Shown here: positions 41,658 through 50,421 of the stretch, one piece after another | Layout of the letters: every line of letters begins with the position of its first letter | Numbering within the stretch: position 1 is the stretch's first letter | NCBI GenBank assembly: GCA_028278645.1 | Contig: JANQDZ010000073.1 | Location: 1 to 64,000, forward strand | Length of the DNA: 64,000 bases | Direction: 5' to 3' | DNA from: Longimicrobiales bacterium | Lineage (GTDB): Bacteria > Gemmatimonadota > Gemmatimonadetes > Longimicrobiales > Gaopeijiaceae | Notes under the pieces: model-generated | The model's input: only the letters and a program-made list of their open reading frames with translations | Told to the model about the DNA's origin: nothing | Database searches by the model: none | Position numbers and translations under genes: made by a program

Positions 41658-42962
41658 CTACATGGGCATGAAGCCCCTGACCTGCTTCATGATCTTCTGC
41701 ATTTCCTTGAACTGCTTCAAGAGGCGGTTCACCTCCGCGACCGGCCTCCCACTTCCACGGGCGATACGCGCCCTCCGGGACCCATTCAGGATCTCCGGCT
41801 TTTTCCTCTCCTGCGGGGTCATGGAGAGGATGATTGCTTCAATATGTTTCATCCGTTTCGGATCGACCTCCCCGACGGGAAGCTTCGAGCCGACCCCGGG
41901 AATCAACTTCACCAGCTGCTCCAGAGGCCCCATCCGCTGAACCTGCCTCAGCGTGGTCAGGAAGTCCTCCAGAGTGAATCGGCCCTTCCCCAGGACCTTC
42001 TCCTCCAGCCGGGCCTGCTCTTCCAGGTCCATTGCCGCCTGGGCTCGCTCCACCAGGCCCACCACATCCCCCATTTGGAGTATCCGGCCGGCCAAACGGT
42101 CGGGATCGGCCGAATCCAGGGCATCCATCCCTTCACCCACACCCACGAACTTTATGGGTTTCCCCGTAACGCCGTGGATCGAGAGGGCTGCGCCACCTCG
42201 AGCGTCCCCGTCCATCTTGGTCAGGATGACGCCCGACAAATCGAGGGCCTCGTCGAAGCCCTCGGCAATGTTGACCGCCTCTTGGCCCGTCATGGCATCT
42301 GCCACCAGGAGGATTTCCTGGGGAGACAGCGCCTCCTTCAAGGACCGGAGCTCTTCCATCATGGGCTCATCGATTTGAAGGCGGCCGGCCGTATCCACCA
42401 GCAACACCTGATTCCGCTCCGACCGAGCCCGGCTCAGGGCGTCACGAGCCACATCCAGAACGCCGTCCCCTTCCCCACCACGGTAGACCGGAAGCTTCAC
42501 CTGTTTTCCGAGGTCCACCAACTGAGCCACGGCAGCTGGGCGATACAAGTCACATGCTGCCAGGAGGGGTTTCTTCCCCTGCCTAGCCAACCGTTTGGCC
42601 AGTTTGGCGACCGAGGTCGTCTTCCCCGATCCCTGAAGGCCCACCGCCATGATGACCGTGGGTGGTACCGGCGCCCACTGGATCCCGGTCTGTGCTTCCC
42701 CACCCAGAAGGGTGACGAGCTCGTCGTGGACGATCTTCACGATCTGCTGGCCTGGCGACACCGACTTCAGCACCGTGTCACCCAGGGCTTTTTCCTGAAC
42801 GCGTTTCAGGAATTCCCTGGTGACCTGGTAGTTCACGTCCGCTTCCAGAAGGACGCGCCGGACTTCTCTCAACCCCTCCCGGACCATGGGCTCCGTAAGG
42901 AGGCCACGTTGCCGGAATTTGGCCAGAACGCCGTCCAGCTTTTTGCTCAAGTCGTCGAACAT
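41658..42962 (-). CDS. ffh: signal recognition particle protein Ffh
   Basis: The 434-residue GTPase has the N domain, the G domain with G1 GLQGSGKTTSVAKLA, then LVDTAGRLQIDEPMM and GVILTKMDGDARGG, and the Met-rich M domain (GMDALDSADPDRLAG onward, ending MKQVRGFMPM). It binds signal peptides and SRP RNA and delivers ribosomes to FtsY. The start at ATG 42962 (MFDDLSKKLDG) fits the family N-terminus, with AAGGA about 11 nt upstream. The frame is open further upstream but that part is not Ffh-like. First gene of the conserved operon. Confidence 0.96.
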   Translation of the reverse strand: MFDDLSKKLDGVLAKFRQRGLLTEPMVREGLREVRRVLLEADVNYQVTREFLKRVQEKALGDTVLKSVSPGQQIVKIVHDELVTLLGGEAQTGIQWAPVPPTVIMAVGLQGSGKTTSVAKLAKRLARQGKKPLLAACDLYRPAAVAQLVDLGKQVKLPVYRGGEGDGVLDVARDALSRARSERNQVLLVDTAGRLQIDEPMMEELRSLKEALSPQEILLVADAMTGQEAVNIAEGFDEALDLSGVILTKMDGDARGGAALSIHGVTGKPIKFVGVGEGMDALDSADPDRLAGRILQMGDVVGLVERAQAAMDLEEQARLEEKVLGKGRFTLEDFLTTLRQVQRMGPLEQLVKLIPGVGSKLPVGEVDPKRMKHIEAIILSMTPQERKKPEILNGSRRARIARGSGRPVAEVNRLLKQFKEMQKIMKQVRGFMPM

Positions 42963-43130
42963 GACTTCAGGTGTCCTTTGTACTCGTCGCTCACCGAGAA
43001 TCCTCCGACGCCAAAGCAACTCCGACACCCGGTTCGGCAACGGATCCGCGGATTCCTGCAAAGCTTGATAAGCTAGCCAGATCAAGGGGCCTTCTCAACC
43101 CGAATCCGACCGGTTCAAGGGTTTCCCGGG

Positions 43131-43157
43131 AAAGAAAACCGCCCCCGGTGGGGGCGG
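43131..43157 (-). terminator. rho-independent terminator after purA
   Basis: On the minus strand an 8-bp G/C stem (43150-43157 with 43139-43146) is followed by TTTTCTTT (43138-43131). It separates purA from the ffh operon. Confidence 0.85.
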
Positions 43158-43206
43158 CTGAATTCCTGGTCTCGTGGTCGGAGCGAGAGGGACGCCGGGG
43201 CCCCTG

Positions 43207-44502
43207 TCAGGCCACGTGGATGATCTGCCTCCTACGGGTACCCACGCCGATCATATCGATGGGAGTAGAGGTGATTTCCTCCAGCCGATCGAGATAGGCC
43301 CGAGCATTCCGAGGCAGATCCTCAACTTTCCGGGCTTCCGCGGTAGACGATTCCCAGCCAGGCATGGTCTCGTATACCGGCTCGGCGTTCGCCAGCGATC
43401 GGTTGTCGGCAGGGAACTCGGTCAACTCCCCCTCGGGTGTCCGATAGGCGTTTGCGACGGATATCTCCGGCAGGGTGTCCAAAACATCGAGCTTTGTGAC
43501 GACAAGGCCCGTTAGGCCGTTCACCCGGGCAGAGTACCGTGCCAGGACGCCGTCGAACCATCCGCATCGTCGGGGTCGACCCGTGGTCGCACCAAACTCC
43601 GCACCCAGAGTCCGGACTTTCTCGTCCATCGCCGGGGGCAGCGCCGTGGGGAGGGGCCCGTTTCCTACCCTCGTGATGTACGCCTTCACAACTCCCAATA
43701 TTCGATGAATTGCAGTGGGCCCTATACCCGACCCGGATGCAGCACCCCCTGCAGTGGTGGTGGATGAAGTCACATACGGATAGGTGCCGTGGTCAATATC
43801 CAGGGCCGTCCCCTGGGCACCCTCGAGGAGGATTTTCTTCCCGGACTTGATCGCCTCGTGGATCTCGAGCCCCACGTCCGTCGCAAGACTCAACAGACGT
43901 TCCCGGATAGCCATTGCATCTTCCACGCAGGCCTCGACGGCACCCAGGTCGGTTTCTCCCAGCGCGGCCAGTCTTGCTCGGGCTCGCTCACGGCCCTCGG
44001 TCAGCCGTTCCCTGGCCTCCTGCTCATCCTTCAAATCCACCACTCGTATGCCGCGCCGGCCGATCTTCTCTTCATAGGCCGGCCCGATCCCCCTTCCGGT
44101 GGTCCCAATCTTCTTCGTGGTCTTCCCCTCGCGTATCTGGTCGAGGAGCCTGTGATACGGAAGGAGAAGTTGAGCTCGGAGGCTGACGCCCACTCGCCCG
44201 TCCAAGGAAACACCTCGGGATTCCGCTTCATCGTATTCCCTGAAGAACTGAATGGGGTCTAGGACTACACCGTTACCCAGAAGGCATCGTTTCTCGGGAT
44301 GGAGAATCCCGGACGGGATCTGGTGGAGGATAAATTCCTCATCGCCAACGTGGACCGTGTGACCTGCGTTCGCCCCACCCTGGTACCGGGCAATGATGTC
44401 CGACTCCTCAGCCAGGACATCCACAACTTTGCCTTTGCCTTCGTCTCCCCACTGCCCTCCCAGAACAACGGTGCACCGGCCTCTGTTCTCGCCATCGGAC
44501 AC
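43207..44502 (-). CDS. purA: adenylosuccinate synthetase
   Basis: The 431-residue enzyme joins IMP and aspartate with GTP in AMP synthesis. Motifs include VVLGGQWGDEGKGKVVD (P-loop and catalytic Asp), the His in GGANAGHTVHVG, IGTTGRGIGPAYEEKIGRRGIR, and the STSTTAGGAASGSG-like loop (here VTSSTTTAGGAASGSG). GTG 44502 gives the normal family N-terminus, with GAGGAG upstream. Extra upstream codons are possible but unlike the family. It is flanked by terminators on both sides, so it is a single-gene transcript. Confidence 0.96.
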   Translation of the reverse strand: MSDGENRGRCTVVLGGQWGDEGKGKVVDVLAEESDIIARYQGGANAGHTVHVGDEEFILHQIPSGILHPEKRCLLGNGVVLDPIQFFREYDEAESRGVSLDGRVGVSLRAQLLLPYHRLLDQIREGKTTKKIGTTGRGIGPAYEEKIGRRGIRVVDLKDEQEARERLTEGRERARARLAALGETDLGAVEACVEDAMAIRERLLSLATDVGLEIHEAIKSGKKILLEGAQGTALDIDHGTYPYVTSSTTTAGGAASGSGIGPTAIHRILGVVKAYITRVGNGPLPTALPPAMDEKVRTLGAEFGATTGRPRRCGWFDGVLARYSARVNGLTGLVVTKLDVLDTLPEISVANAYRTPEGELTEFPADNRSLANAEPVYETMPGWESSTAEARKVEDLPRNARAYLDRLEEITSTPIDMIGVGTRRRQIIHVA

Positions 44503-44557
44503 GGGAATCTCAGCTCCTCTCGAGGGCCAGAAAACCCACACGGATCCTGACCGTTAG

Positions 44558-44592
44558 ACAAAAAGAAAGGCCCTCCGCGGGGGAGAGCCTTT
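44558..44592 (-). terminator. rho-independent terminator after dapA
   Basis: On the minus strand AAAGGC-CTCC pairs with GGAG-GCCTTT around a C/G-rich loop and is followed by TCTTTTT. It lies between the dapA-family stop (44639) and the purA start. Confidence 0.88.
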
Positions 44593-44638
44593 GATTCCTC
44601 TATCCTCTGGAGTAAGCTAGACGGCCGGGGAATGGGGG

Positions 44639-45538
44639 TCAACCATTCAAAAGGCCTCCACTGACCAGTGCCTCCCGGACTTTCTCCCGGGTTTTTTCGG
44701 TGGGCGGGAGAATCGGCGGACGTGGATCCCCACCGCGGTACCCGAGAAGGTCCAGCGCCGCCTTGACACCCCCGACCCCGATGGCAGCCACGATATCGTT
44801 GTGTACCGGTCCGATCCTCTGCTGGTGGCGCCCTGCCTCGGCGGTCCTGCCAGCCGTGTAGGCTTCAAAGAGATCGCAAGATCCTCCCGGCGCCATGAGT
44901 CCCACGGCAACGATCCCGCCCACGGCCCCTACCTCCAGAGCCGGGTAGAGCATCGCGCCGCTTCCCACCAGGACCTGGAAGCCCTCCTGGCACTGATCCA
45001 CCAACTCACCCATCAGCTCCAGCTTCCCCCTGGAGTCCTTGATGCCGACGATGTTTTCGTGCTTGGAAAGCTCTGCCACCAGCCCAGTCGGGAAATCCAG
45101 GGTGCTCATCCGTAGAGGCGCCTGGTACACGATGACAGGTATGGGTGAGTCGTCCGCCACGGTCAGATAGTGTTCCCGGAGGGCCTCCGGGGTCATAGCG
45201 CCCTTGTAGTAGGCCGGCGGTTGAACCAAGACTGCGTCCGCTCCCTCATCGGCCACTTTTCGACTGAGACGAACCGTAGCCCGGGTCGACTCGAGGCCCG
45301 TACCCACTGTCAGTAGGATATCCTGGTTCAGAACCTCTCTGCCGGCTTTTACCAATTCCAGGCGTTCGTCCTCGTCCACCAGGACCGCTTCGCCGGTCGT
45401 CCCCGCAACCACCACCCCACCTATGGAAAACTCCGACCAACCTCGGAGGTTGTCCCGCATCGCTGAAAGGTCCAATTCCCCCGTCTCCGGCAGGAAGGGA
45501 GTCACCACCGGAAGGAATACTCCGCTGAGATCTATCAC
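44639..45538 (-). CDS. dapA: 4-hydroxy-tetrahydrodipicolinate synthase family aldolase
   Basis: The 299-residue TIM-barrel protein keeps the class I aldolase features of DapA: VVTPFLPETGELD, the TT pair in VVAGTTGEAVLV, Tyr in VIVYQAPLR with the following Arg, and the Schiff-base Lys in IVGIKDSRG. The usual GTTGES is GTTGEA and YNVPGRT is YQAPLRM, so it may be a DapA-family lyase with another 2-keto substrate rather than the lysine-pathway enzyme. The GTG start at 45538 lies 14 bp after the pilT stop. A strong terminator follows. Confidence 0.85.
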   Translation of the reverse strand: MIDLSGVFLPVVTPFLPETGELDLSAMRDNLRGWSEFSIGGVVVAGTTGEAVLVDEDERLELVKAGREVLNQDILLTVGTGLESTRATVRLSRKVADEGADAVLVQPPAYYKGAMTPEALREHYLTVADDSPIPVIVYQAPLRMSTLDFPTGLVAELSKHENIVGIKDSRGKLELMGELVDQCQEGFQVLVGSGAMLYPALEVGAVGGIVAVGLMAPGGSCDLFEAYTAGRTAEAGRHQQRIGPVHNDIVAAIGVGGVKAALDLLGYRGGDPRPPILPPTEKTREKVREALVSGGLLNG

Positions 45539-45552
45539 TGAACTGTCCCTGG

Positions 45553-46704
45553 TTAGTCTTGGTTCATCATGTTGCGCATTTCTTCGGCCAGCCCCGCCTT
45601 CTCCACCGTCACCCCATCCTTCCCTTGCCCGGTGCTCTCGGATCCGAAGACGTTCAGCTTCAGATCGAAGTCCGACGGGTTGTTGGCGTTGGCCTTGGCC
45701 ACTTCGAACTCCACGAGATCCTCTCGCACCAGGTCCATGAGGTGCTGGTCGAAGCTCTGTGAACCGTAGTGCTGGCGCCCTTCTTCGATGAGAATGGGGA
45801 TCTCCTGGCCCCGGGACGGATCCAGGATGCACTCTCGGATCGTCCCCGTGACCACCATCACCTCACAGGCCACGATACGGCCTTTGGTATTCTTCTTCGG
45901 CAGGAGCCTTTGGCTGATGACGGCGTGGAGCGCCTCGGCCATACGGATGCGGATGATCTCCTGTTGGTCCCGAGGGAATACCGCCAATAGTCGGGTGATG
46001 GTCTGGAATGCGTTCTGTGTGTGAAGGGTGGAGATCACGACGTGGCCTGTCTCTGCTGCTTTCAGGGCCGTGTCGATGGTCTCCATGTCCCTCATTTCAC
46101 CAATGAGGATCACGTCCGGGTCCTGACGCAGGGCAGCCCTGAGGCCGGTCATGAAGGAGTCCGTGTCGGTTCCGACGTCCCGCTGCGTCACGGCACCCTT
46201 GTGATCTCGGTGCAGGAATTCGATGGGGTTTTCCAGAGTGACGATGTGTTTTTGAAATTTCTTGTTGATGTGCTGAACCATGGCGGCCTGGGTGGAGCTC
46301 TTCCCTGCACCCGTGATCCCGGTCACCAGAATCAAGCCTCGCTCGATGTCCGCGATGGAATTCAAGATCGGTGGAAGCTTGAGGTCTTCGAAGGTGGGGA
46401 CATCGATGGGAATCGTCCGGAGGACGATCATGAAACTCCCCCGCTGCCGGAGGATGTTCACCCTGAATCGGCCCAGGCCCGGGAGCCCCCAGGAGCAGTC
46501 CAGGTCAAGGAGATCGTCGATCCGTTCCCGGTCCTTTTCACGTGGGATGAGCTTCAAAGCCAGGTCCTTCACCTGCTCCTGGCTCAGCCGCTGTTCGGTC
46601 ATGGGAATCAGCTTGCCATGGATCCGGGCCCGTACCATGTCCCCGGACTTGATATGGATATCGCTGGCCCCAGCTTCGATTGCCGCTCTGAAAATCTCAA
46701 TCAT
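45553..46704 (-). CDS. pilT: type IV pilus retraction ATPase PilT
   Basis: The 383-residue ATPase has the PilT N-terminal domain (ASDIHIKSGD), Walker A GITGAGKSS, Asp-box VTLENPIEFLH, Walker B with VILIGEMRDMETI and the His box STLHTQNAFQTI. The tail ends EEMRNMMNQD. It drives pilus retraction and twitching. The motor motifs are intact, in contrast to the degenerate PilB-like protein at 33384. The C-terminal 40 residues beyond the core are polar. It is followed closely by the dapA-family gene, and the pair may be cotranscribed. Confidence 0.94.
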   Translation of the reverse strand: MIEIFRAAIEAGASDIHIKSGDMVRARIHGKLIPMTEQRLSQEQVKDLALKLIPREKDRERIDDLLDLDCSWGLPGLGRFRVNILRQRGSFMIVLRTIPIDVPTFEDLKLPPILNSIADIERGLILVTGITGAGKSSTQAAMVQHINKKFQKHIVTLENPIEFLHRDHKGAVTQRDVGTDTDSFMTGLRAALRQDPDVILIGEMRDMETIDTALKAAETGHVVISTLHTQNAFQTITRLLAVFPRDQQEIIRIRMAEALHAVISQRLLPKKNTKGRIVACEVMVVTGTIRECILDPSRGQEIPILIEEGRQHYGSQSFDQHLMDLVREDLVEFEVAKANANNPSDFDLKLNVFGSESTGQGKDGVTVEKAGLAEEMRNMMNQD

Positions 46705-46878
46705 TCCTGGCGTCTCCGAATCCTGCGTGGACCGGTAAACCTGCTCCGGATTCCGGCTACCTCACCAGAAGATTAGGGACGGGGCTCCTCTTCGTCCAAC
46801 CTTTCGATCGGAAGCCACAACGACCCCTAGGAGGGAGGGGTAGTGGGTGGTGGTGGCACTGGGCCAACGCCCGGCTCT

Positions 46879-47895
46879 TCAGGTAAGGGCCTTTCGCCAA
46901 TCCATCCCCATCTGCCGCCGGACCTCAGCCATGGTCTCTTGCGCCAATGCCCTCGCCTGTTCCGCTCCGGTGGCCAAGACTTCCATGACCTCCTCAGGAC
47001 GCTCACGGTAGCGGGCGGCCCGCTCACGGATGGGCTCGAATTCCCGGGCCACGTTTTCGGCCAGGATCTTCTTACAGTCGACACACCCTCTCTGGGCCGT
47101 TCTGCATTGCTCGGCGATGTCCGGAAGGTCGGAGGAGTCGGAGAAGAACTCGTGAAGGGAGTAGACGTTGCACACCTCCGGTCGTCCGGGGTCGTCCTTT
47201 CGGATCCGTTGGGGATCGGTGACGGCCGTCCGAACCTGGGCCCAGACCTCGTCCGGTTCCGCAAGAATCCCCACCGTATTGCCAAGGGACTTGCTCATCT
47301 TCGCCTCTCCGTCGAGGCCCATGATCCGCCCGGTACCCCCGACGATGGCCTGTGGCTCGGGGAAGAACTCACCGTACTCGGCGTTCCACTTTCGGGCGAT
47401 TTCCCTGGTCAGCTCCAAGTGCTGGAGCTGGTCTTCACCTACCGGCACAGCCTCGGCCCGATAAATGAGGATGTCCGCCGCCTGGAGGATCGGGTAGTTG
47501 AGGAGCCCGGCAGGAATGGACTCCAATCGGGCAGATTTGTCTTTGTACTGTGTCATCCGCTCCAACTCGCCCACCGGCGTGACGGCGTTGAACAGCCAGG
47601 CCAGCTCGGTGTGCTCCTGGACTTCCGACTGGACAAAGATGGAACACCGCTTCGGGTCCAAGCCCACGGCCAGTAAGCTCACGGCCATGTCGAAGATCCG
47701 CTGAGGGAGAACGGCGGGATCGTATTGCCCGGTGATGGCGTGCTGGTCGACGATGCAGAACAAACAGTCGTAGGTATTCTGGAGGTCCACCCACTGCCTG
47801 AACGCCCCCAGGTAGTTCCCCAGGTGGGCCTCACCGCTGGGCTGCACCCCGCTCAAGATTCGTCGCTTCCCCGTGTTCACCTGTTGACCGCTCAT
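46879..47895 (-). CDS. trpS: tryptophanyl-tRNA synthetase
   Basis: The 338-residue class Ic synthetase has GVQPSGEAHLGNYLGA (HIGH-type motif), FVQSEVQEHTELAWL, ADILIYRAEAVPVGEDQ and the KMSKS loop in GEAKMSKSLGNT. It charges tRNA-Trp in the cytoplasm. Length is normal, and the end, MDWRKALT, is plausible. It is divergent from the inositol monophosphatase gene. About 170 bp without a gene separate it from pilT. Confidence 0.96.
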   Translation of the reverse strand: MSGQQVNTGKRRILSGVQPSGEAHLGNYLGAFRQWVDLQNTYDCLFCIVDQHAITGQYDPAVLPQRIFDMAVSLLAVGLDPKRCSIFVQSEVQEHTELAWLFNAVTPVGELERMTQYKDKSARLESIPAGLLNYPILQAADILIYRAEAVPVGEDQLQHLELTREIARKWNAEYGEFFPEPQAIVGGTGRIMGLDGEAKMSKSLGNTVGILAEPDEVWAQVRTAVTDPQRIRKDDPGRPEVCNVYSLHEFFSDSSDLPDIAEQCRTAQRGCVDCKKILAENVAREFEPIRERAARYRERPEEVMEVLATGAEQARALAQETMAEVRRQMGMDWRKALT

Positions 47896-47963
47896 CGATT
47901 GGATCGTTCCAGTTCGGGCTGAAAGGTTCGCAACATCTGCAAAGAAGCCGTTAAGTTACCGCT

Positions 47964-48833
47964 ATGGATCCACTCCTTTCAACAGCCCTGGCCGCCGCGG
48001 AAGCGGCAGCCCAGGTCCACCTCCGCCATTTCGGGAGAATCGGCGTGGCCGGGGCGAAGGAGAAAGCCCATAGCGACTTCGTCAGCGCGGTGGACCTGGA
48101 AGCGCAAGAGGCGGCCCTGGGGGTCATACGCCGGCGCCACCCGGATCATGAGATCCTGGCGGAAGAGGAGGTGCCAGGAGATTCAGCCGAGGACCAAGCC
48201 AGAGTTTGGCCGGAGGGTGGGGGGTACCTGTGGGTGGTGGATCCTCTGGACGGGACGACCAACTTTCTCCACGGGCATCCCCAGTTCGCTGCTTCCGTGG
48301 GCGTGGGCAGGCGAATCGACGGACCAGGCTCCGAAGCCGGGAACCAGGCGGCGGCCGACGCACAGGCCGGTGGCGTGTTCGAGGCAGGGGCGGTCGTGGC
48401 TCCCCGCACGGGAGAGCGGTGGTGGGCCCGCCGCGGCAAAGGAGCCTTCAAAAACGGCCTCGGCATCTCCGTGTCGGGGACCCGGTCGATGAAAGCTGCT
48501 CTCATTGGAACCGGGTTCCCGTTCAAAGAGCCCGAGCTGGTCCCCAGGTATCTTCAGCAGTTCCAGAGGGTGCTCCCTGCCTCGGGCGGGATCCGCCGAG
48601 CCGGCTCAGCCGCCCTCGACCTCTGCTACCTCGCCGATGGGACGCTGGACGGGTTTTGGGAAGAAGATTACCTGAGCCCGTGGGACGTGGCCGCAGGTCT
48701 GGTGATCCTCCATGAAGCCGGAGGGCTGGCCACCCGCCTCGACGGAGCCGAGCTCGACCTGAAGAACGGGTCGGTGTTGGGGGCCAACTCTCCGGAGCTT
48801 CATAGAGAGTTAGGTGAGTTGATCCGAGGTTAG
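47964..48833 (+). CDS. inositol monophosphatase family protein
   Basis: The 289-residue enzyme has the family's metal-binding motifs: EILAEEE, WVVDPLDGTTNFLHGHPQFAAS and WDVAAGLVILHEAGG. Family members hydrolyse inositol phosphates, related sugar phosphates or PAP, and in bacteria (SuhB) may also affect rRNA maturation. A short Ala/Gly-rich insertion after VGVG (about 115-135) is unusual for SuhB and replaces the normal strand, so the exact substrate is open. The ribosome site is weak. It converges with hsp20. Confidence 0.9.
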   Translation: MDPLLSTALAAAEAAAQVHLRHFGRIGVAGAKEKAHSDFVSAVDLEAQEAALGVIRRRHPDHEILAEEEVPGDSAEDQARVWPEGGGYLWVVDPLDGTTNFLHGHPQFAASVGVGRRIDGPGSEAGNQAAADAQAGGVFEAGAVVAPRTGERWWARRGKGAFKNGLGISVSGTRSMKAALIGTGFPFKEPELVPRYLQQFQRVLPASGGIRRAGSAALDLCYLADGTLDGFWEEDYLSPWDVAAGLVILHEAGGLATRLDGAELDLKNGSVLGANSPELHRELGELIRG

Positions 48834-48849
48834 AAGGGGGTCCTTCCTT

Positions 48850-49305
48850 CTAGGCCTTGATCTCGATTTTCCGGCTCAAAGCCTCTGGCGCCTTCGGCAT
48901 CTGAACGAAGAGTACTCCGTCTTTCATCTCTGCGGAGATTGCGTCGGTTTTTACGGTCCTGGGCAGGTTGAAGGTCCGCTTGAACGAGCCGTGCCTTCGC
49001 TCCCAGACGTGATAACGACGCTCGTCGCCATCCTCTCTCTCCTCCCGCTTTTCCCCTTTGAGGGTCAGGACATTGTTCTCTACTTCGATCTCGATGTCCT
49101 CGATTCCCAGGCCGGGGAGCTCGGCCGTCAGAAGGAGCTCATCGGCACTCTCTTCTACGTTCACCGTGGGCACCCAAGATGAGCCCTTGGAGTCATGGCC
49201 ATTCCGTGGCTCCCGGAAGAGCCGGTTCAGCCGGTTGGTCATGTCTTCCATCTCGACCCAGGGGGAGATGAAGGGGGAACGCCGTGCGTAACGCGTGATG
49301 GTCAT
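48850..49305 (-). CDS. Hsp20/alpha-crystallin small heat-shock protein
   Basis: The 151-residue chaperone has the alpha-crystallin domain from about residue 45 (WVPTVNVEESADELLL) through IEIEVENNVLTLKGEK and SFKRTFNLPRTV to the conserved GVLFVQMPKAPEA, with a short C-terminal tail ending in KIEIKA. It forms oligomers that hold unfolded proteins. AGAGGAG upstream of ATG 49305 is a strong ribosome site. Confidence 0.95.
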   Translation of the reverse strand: MTITRYARRSPFISPWVEMEDMTNRLNRLFREPRNGHDSKGSSWVPTVNVEESADELLLTAELPGLGIEDIEIEVENNVLTLKGEKREEREDGDERRYHVWERRHGSFKRTFNLPRTVKTDAISAEMKDGVLFVQMPKAPEALSRKIEIKA

Positions 49306-49488
49306 TTTTGTTTCTCCTCTAAGGTTTCAGCATCGAACACCGTGTGATGATGCTGGCCCCTTAAGCAGGCTGTGTGCCAACGCTTCGGGAGAAAAACCTG
49401 CCAAAATGAATTGGTATAATGACTTACGGGATCGAACGATCGGTCGAATTGACCGAAAGAGGGCTCAGAGGAAGCCTGTGCCTGCCAA
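49306..49488. promoter_or_regulatory. region upstream of hsp20 with a perfect dyad
   Basis: A perfect inverted repeat TCGGTC-GAATT-GACCGA (49440-49456) lies about 135 bp upstream of hsp20, beside an AT-rich stretch containing TATAAT on the plus strand (49415-49420). It may be an operator or part of the hsp20 promoter region. No gene is seen in this gap. Confidence 0.3.
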
Positions 49489-50421
49489 TTAGGCAGTGTC
49501 GGAAAGGGCCAGGGCCATCCGGGCGGCGCCCCTCTCGGGAACCACGGTCTGCTCGCGTAGGCCGGCACCCACTGAGGAGGCCATCAGGACCAGATGCCTT
49601 CGCAGGGTCCCCTCTGATTGCAGCAAGCCGCCGGCTAGGGCCAACGGAAAGCTTTCGCCCCAGGGAGCCCACGCACGACGGATGACCTCGAGGTACTGCC
49701 CCAGAGCATCCAGCCCCTTGTCGAGGATCTTTTCTGCGGCGGGGTCGCCTTTTTCGGCAAGGTCCAGAACGATGGGTGCCAGGGCACCGACGTCACCTTT
49801 GGCCGCCTCGGCAATCCAGGCAACGAGCCCCTGGACGTCAGGGACGTGGGTGGCGGCAAGGAGGGGGGAGGTCAGGCGAGTTGGCGGTTCCCTTCCGTCG
49901 GAGGCTCTCACCGCCGCCCTCAATCCTTCGAGGCCAAACCAGTAGCCGCTTCCCTCCTCGCTCAACGGGTTCCCCAAGCCGCCTACCCGTAGCTCCCCGC
50001 CGTCAGGGTCCCTGCCCCAGACCATGGAGCCGGTTCCCACGGCGAGGAGGACCCCCGGCTCCGGGCCGTACGCATCCCAATGGGCCCCCTCCACGTCCAT
50101 TCCCACTCGGGTCTCCAGGGCCAAGCCTTTGGACCTGAGAGCGATCTCGACCGCCTCCCGGGCTCCCGGCCTCCCGGCACCGGCCAGGCCCGTCCACAGG
50201 GCGGCGGCCGGCAACCGCCGCCCGGCCGACAGCACGGCGGCCCGAACGATGTCCGCGATGGGCTCCGCGGCATCTGCCGGGTTGGTAGGGTGGACCAGGG
50301 CCGCCGAACCCTCCTCCCTCGCCAACTCCAGGCCACCCAGATCCAAGACCAGCGCCCGAGATCCGGTGCCGCCGCCGTCCACGCCGACCACATAGTCCGG
50401 AGCGGGGCCCCCGACCGTCAT
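49489..50421 (-). CDS. BadF/BadG-type sugar kinase (N-acetylglucosamine/MurNAc kinase-like)
   Basis: The 310-residue protein is an ASKHA-fold kinase of the BadF/BcrA ATPase family: VVGVDGGGTGSRALVLD (phosphate-1), the LAGAGRPGAREA loop, GVLLAVGTGSMVWG (phosphate-2) and GLGNPLSEEGSGYWFG. This family includes eukaryotic-type GlcNAc kinase and clostridial MurK, which phosphorylates MurNAc and GlcNAc. The start ATG at 50421 overlaps the symporter stop as ATGA. Its place beside a symporter, NagZ and NamZ genes supports phosphorylation of amino sugars recovered from peptidoglycan. Confidence 0.85.
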   Translation of the reverse strand: MTVGGPAPDYVVGVDGGGTGSRALVLDLGGLELAREEGSAALVHPTNPADAAEPIADIVRAAVLSAGRRLPAAALWTGLAGAGRPGAREAVEIALRSKGLALETRVGMDVEGAHWDAYGPEPGVLLAVGTGSMVWGRDPDGGELRVGGLGNPLSEEGSGYWFGLEGLRAAVRASDGREPPTRLTSPLLAATHVPDVQGLVAWIAEAAKGDVGALAPIVLDLAEKGDPAAEKILDKGLDALGQYLEVIRRAWAPWGESFPLALAGGLLQSEGTLRRHLVLMASSVGAGLREQTVVPERGAARMALALSDTA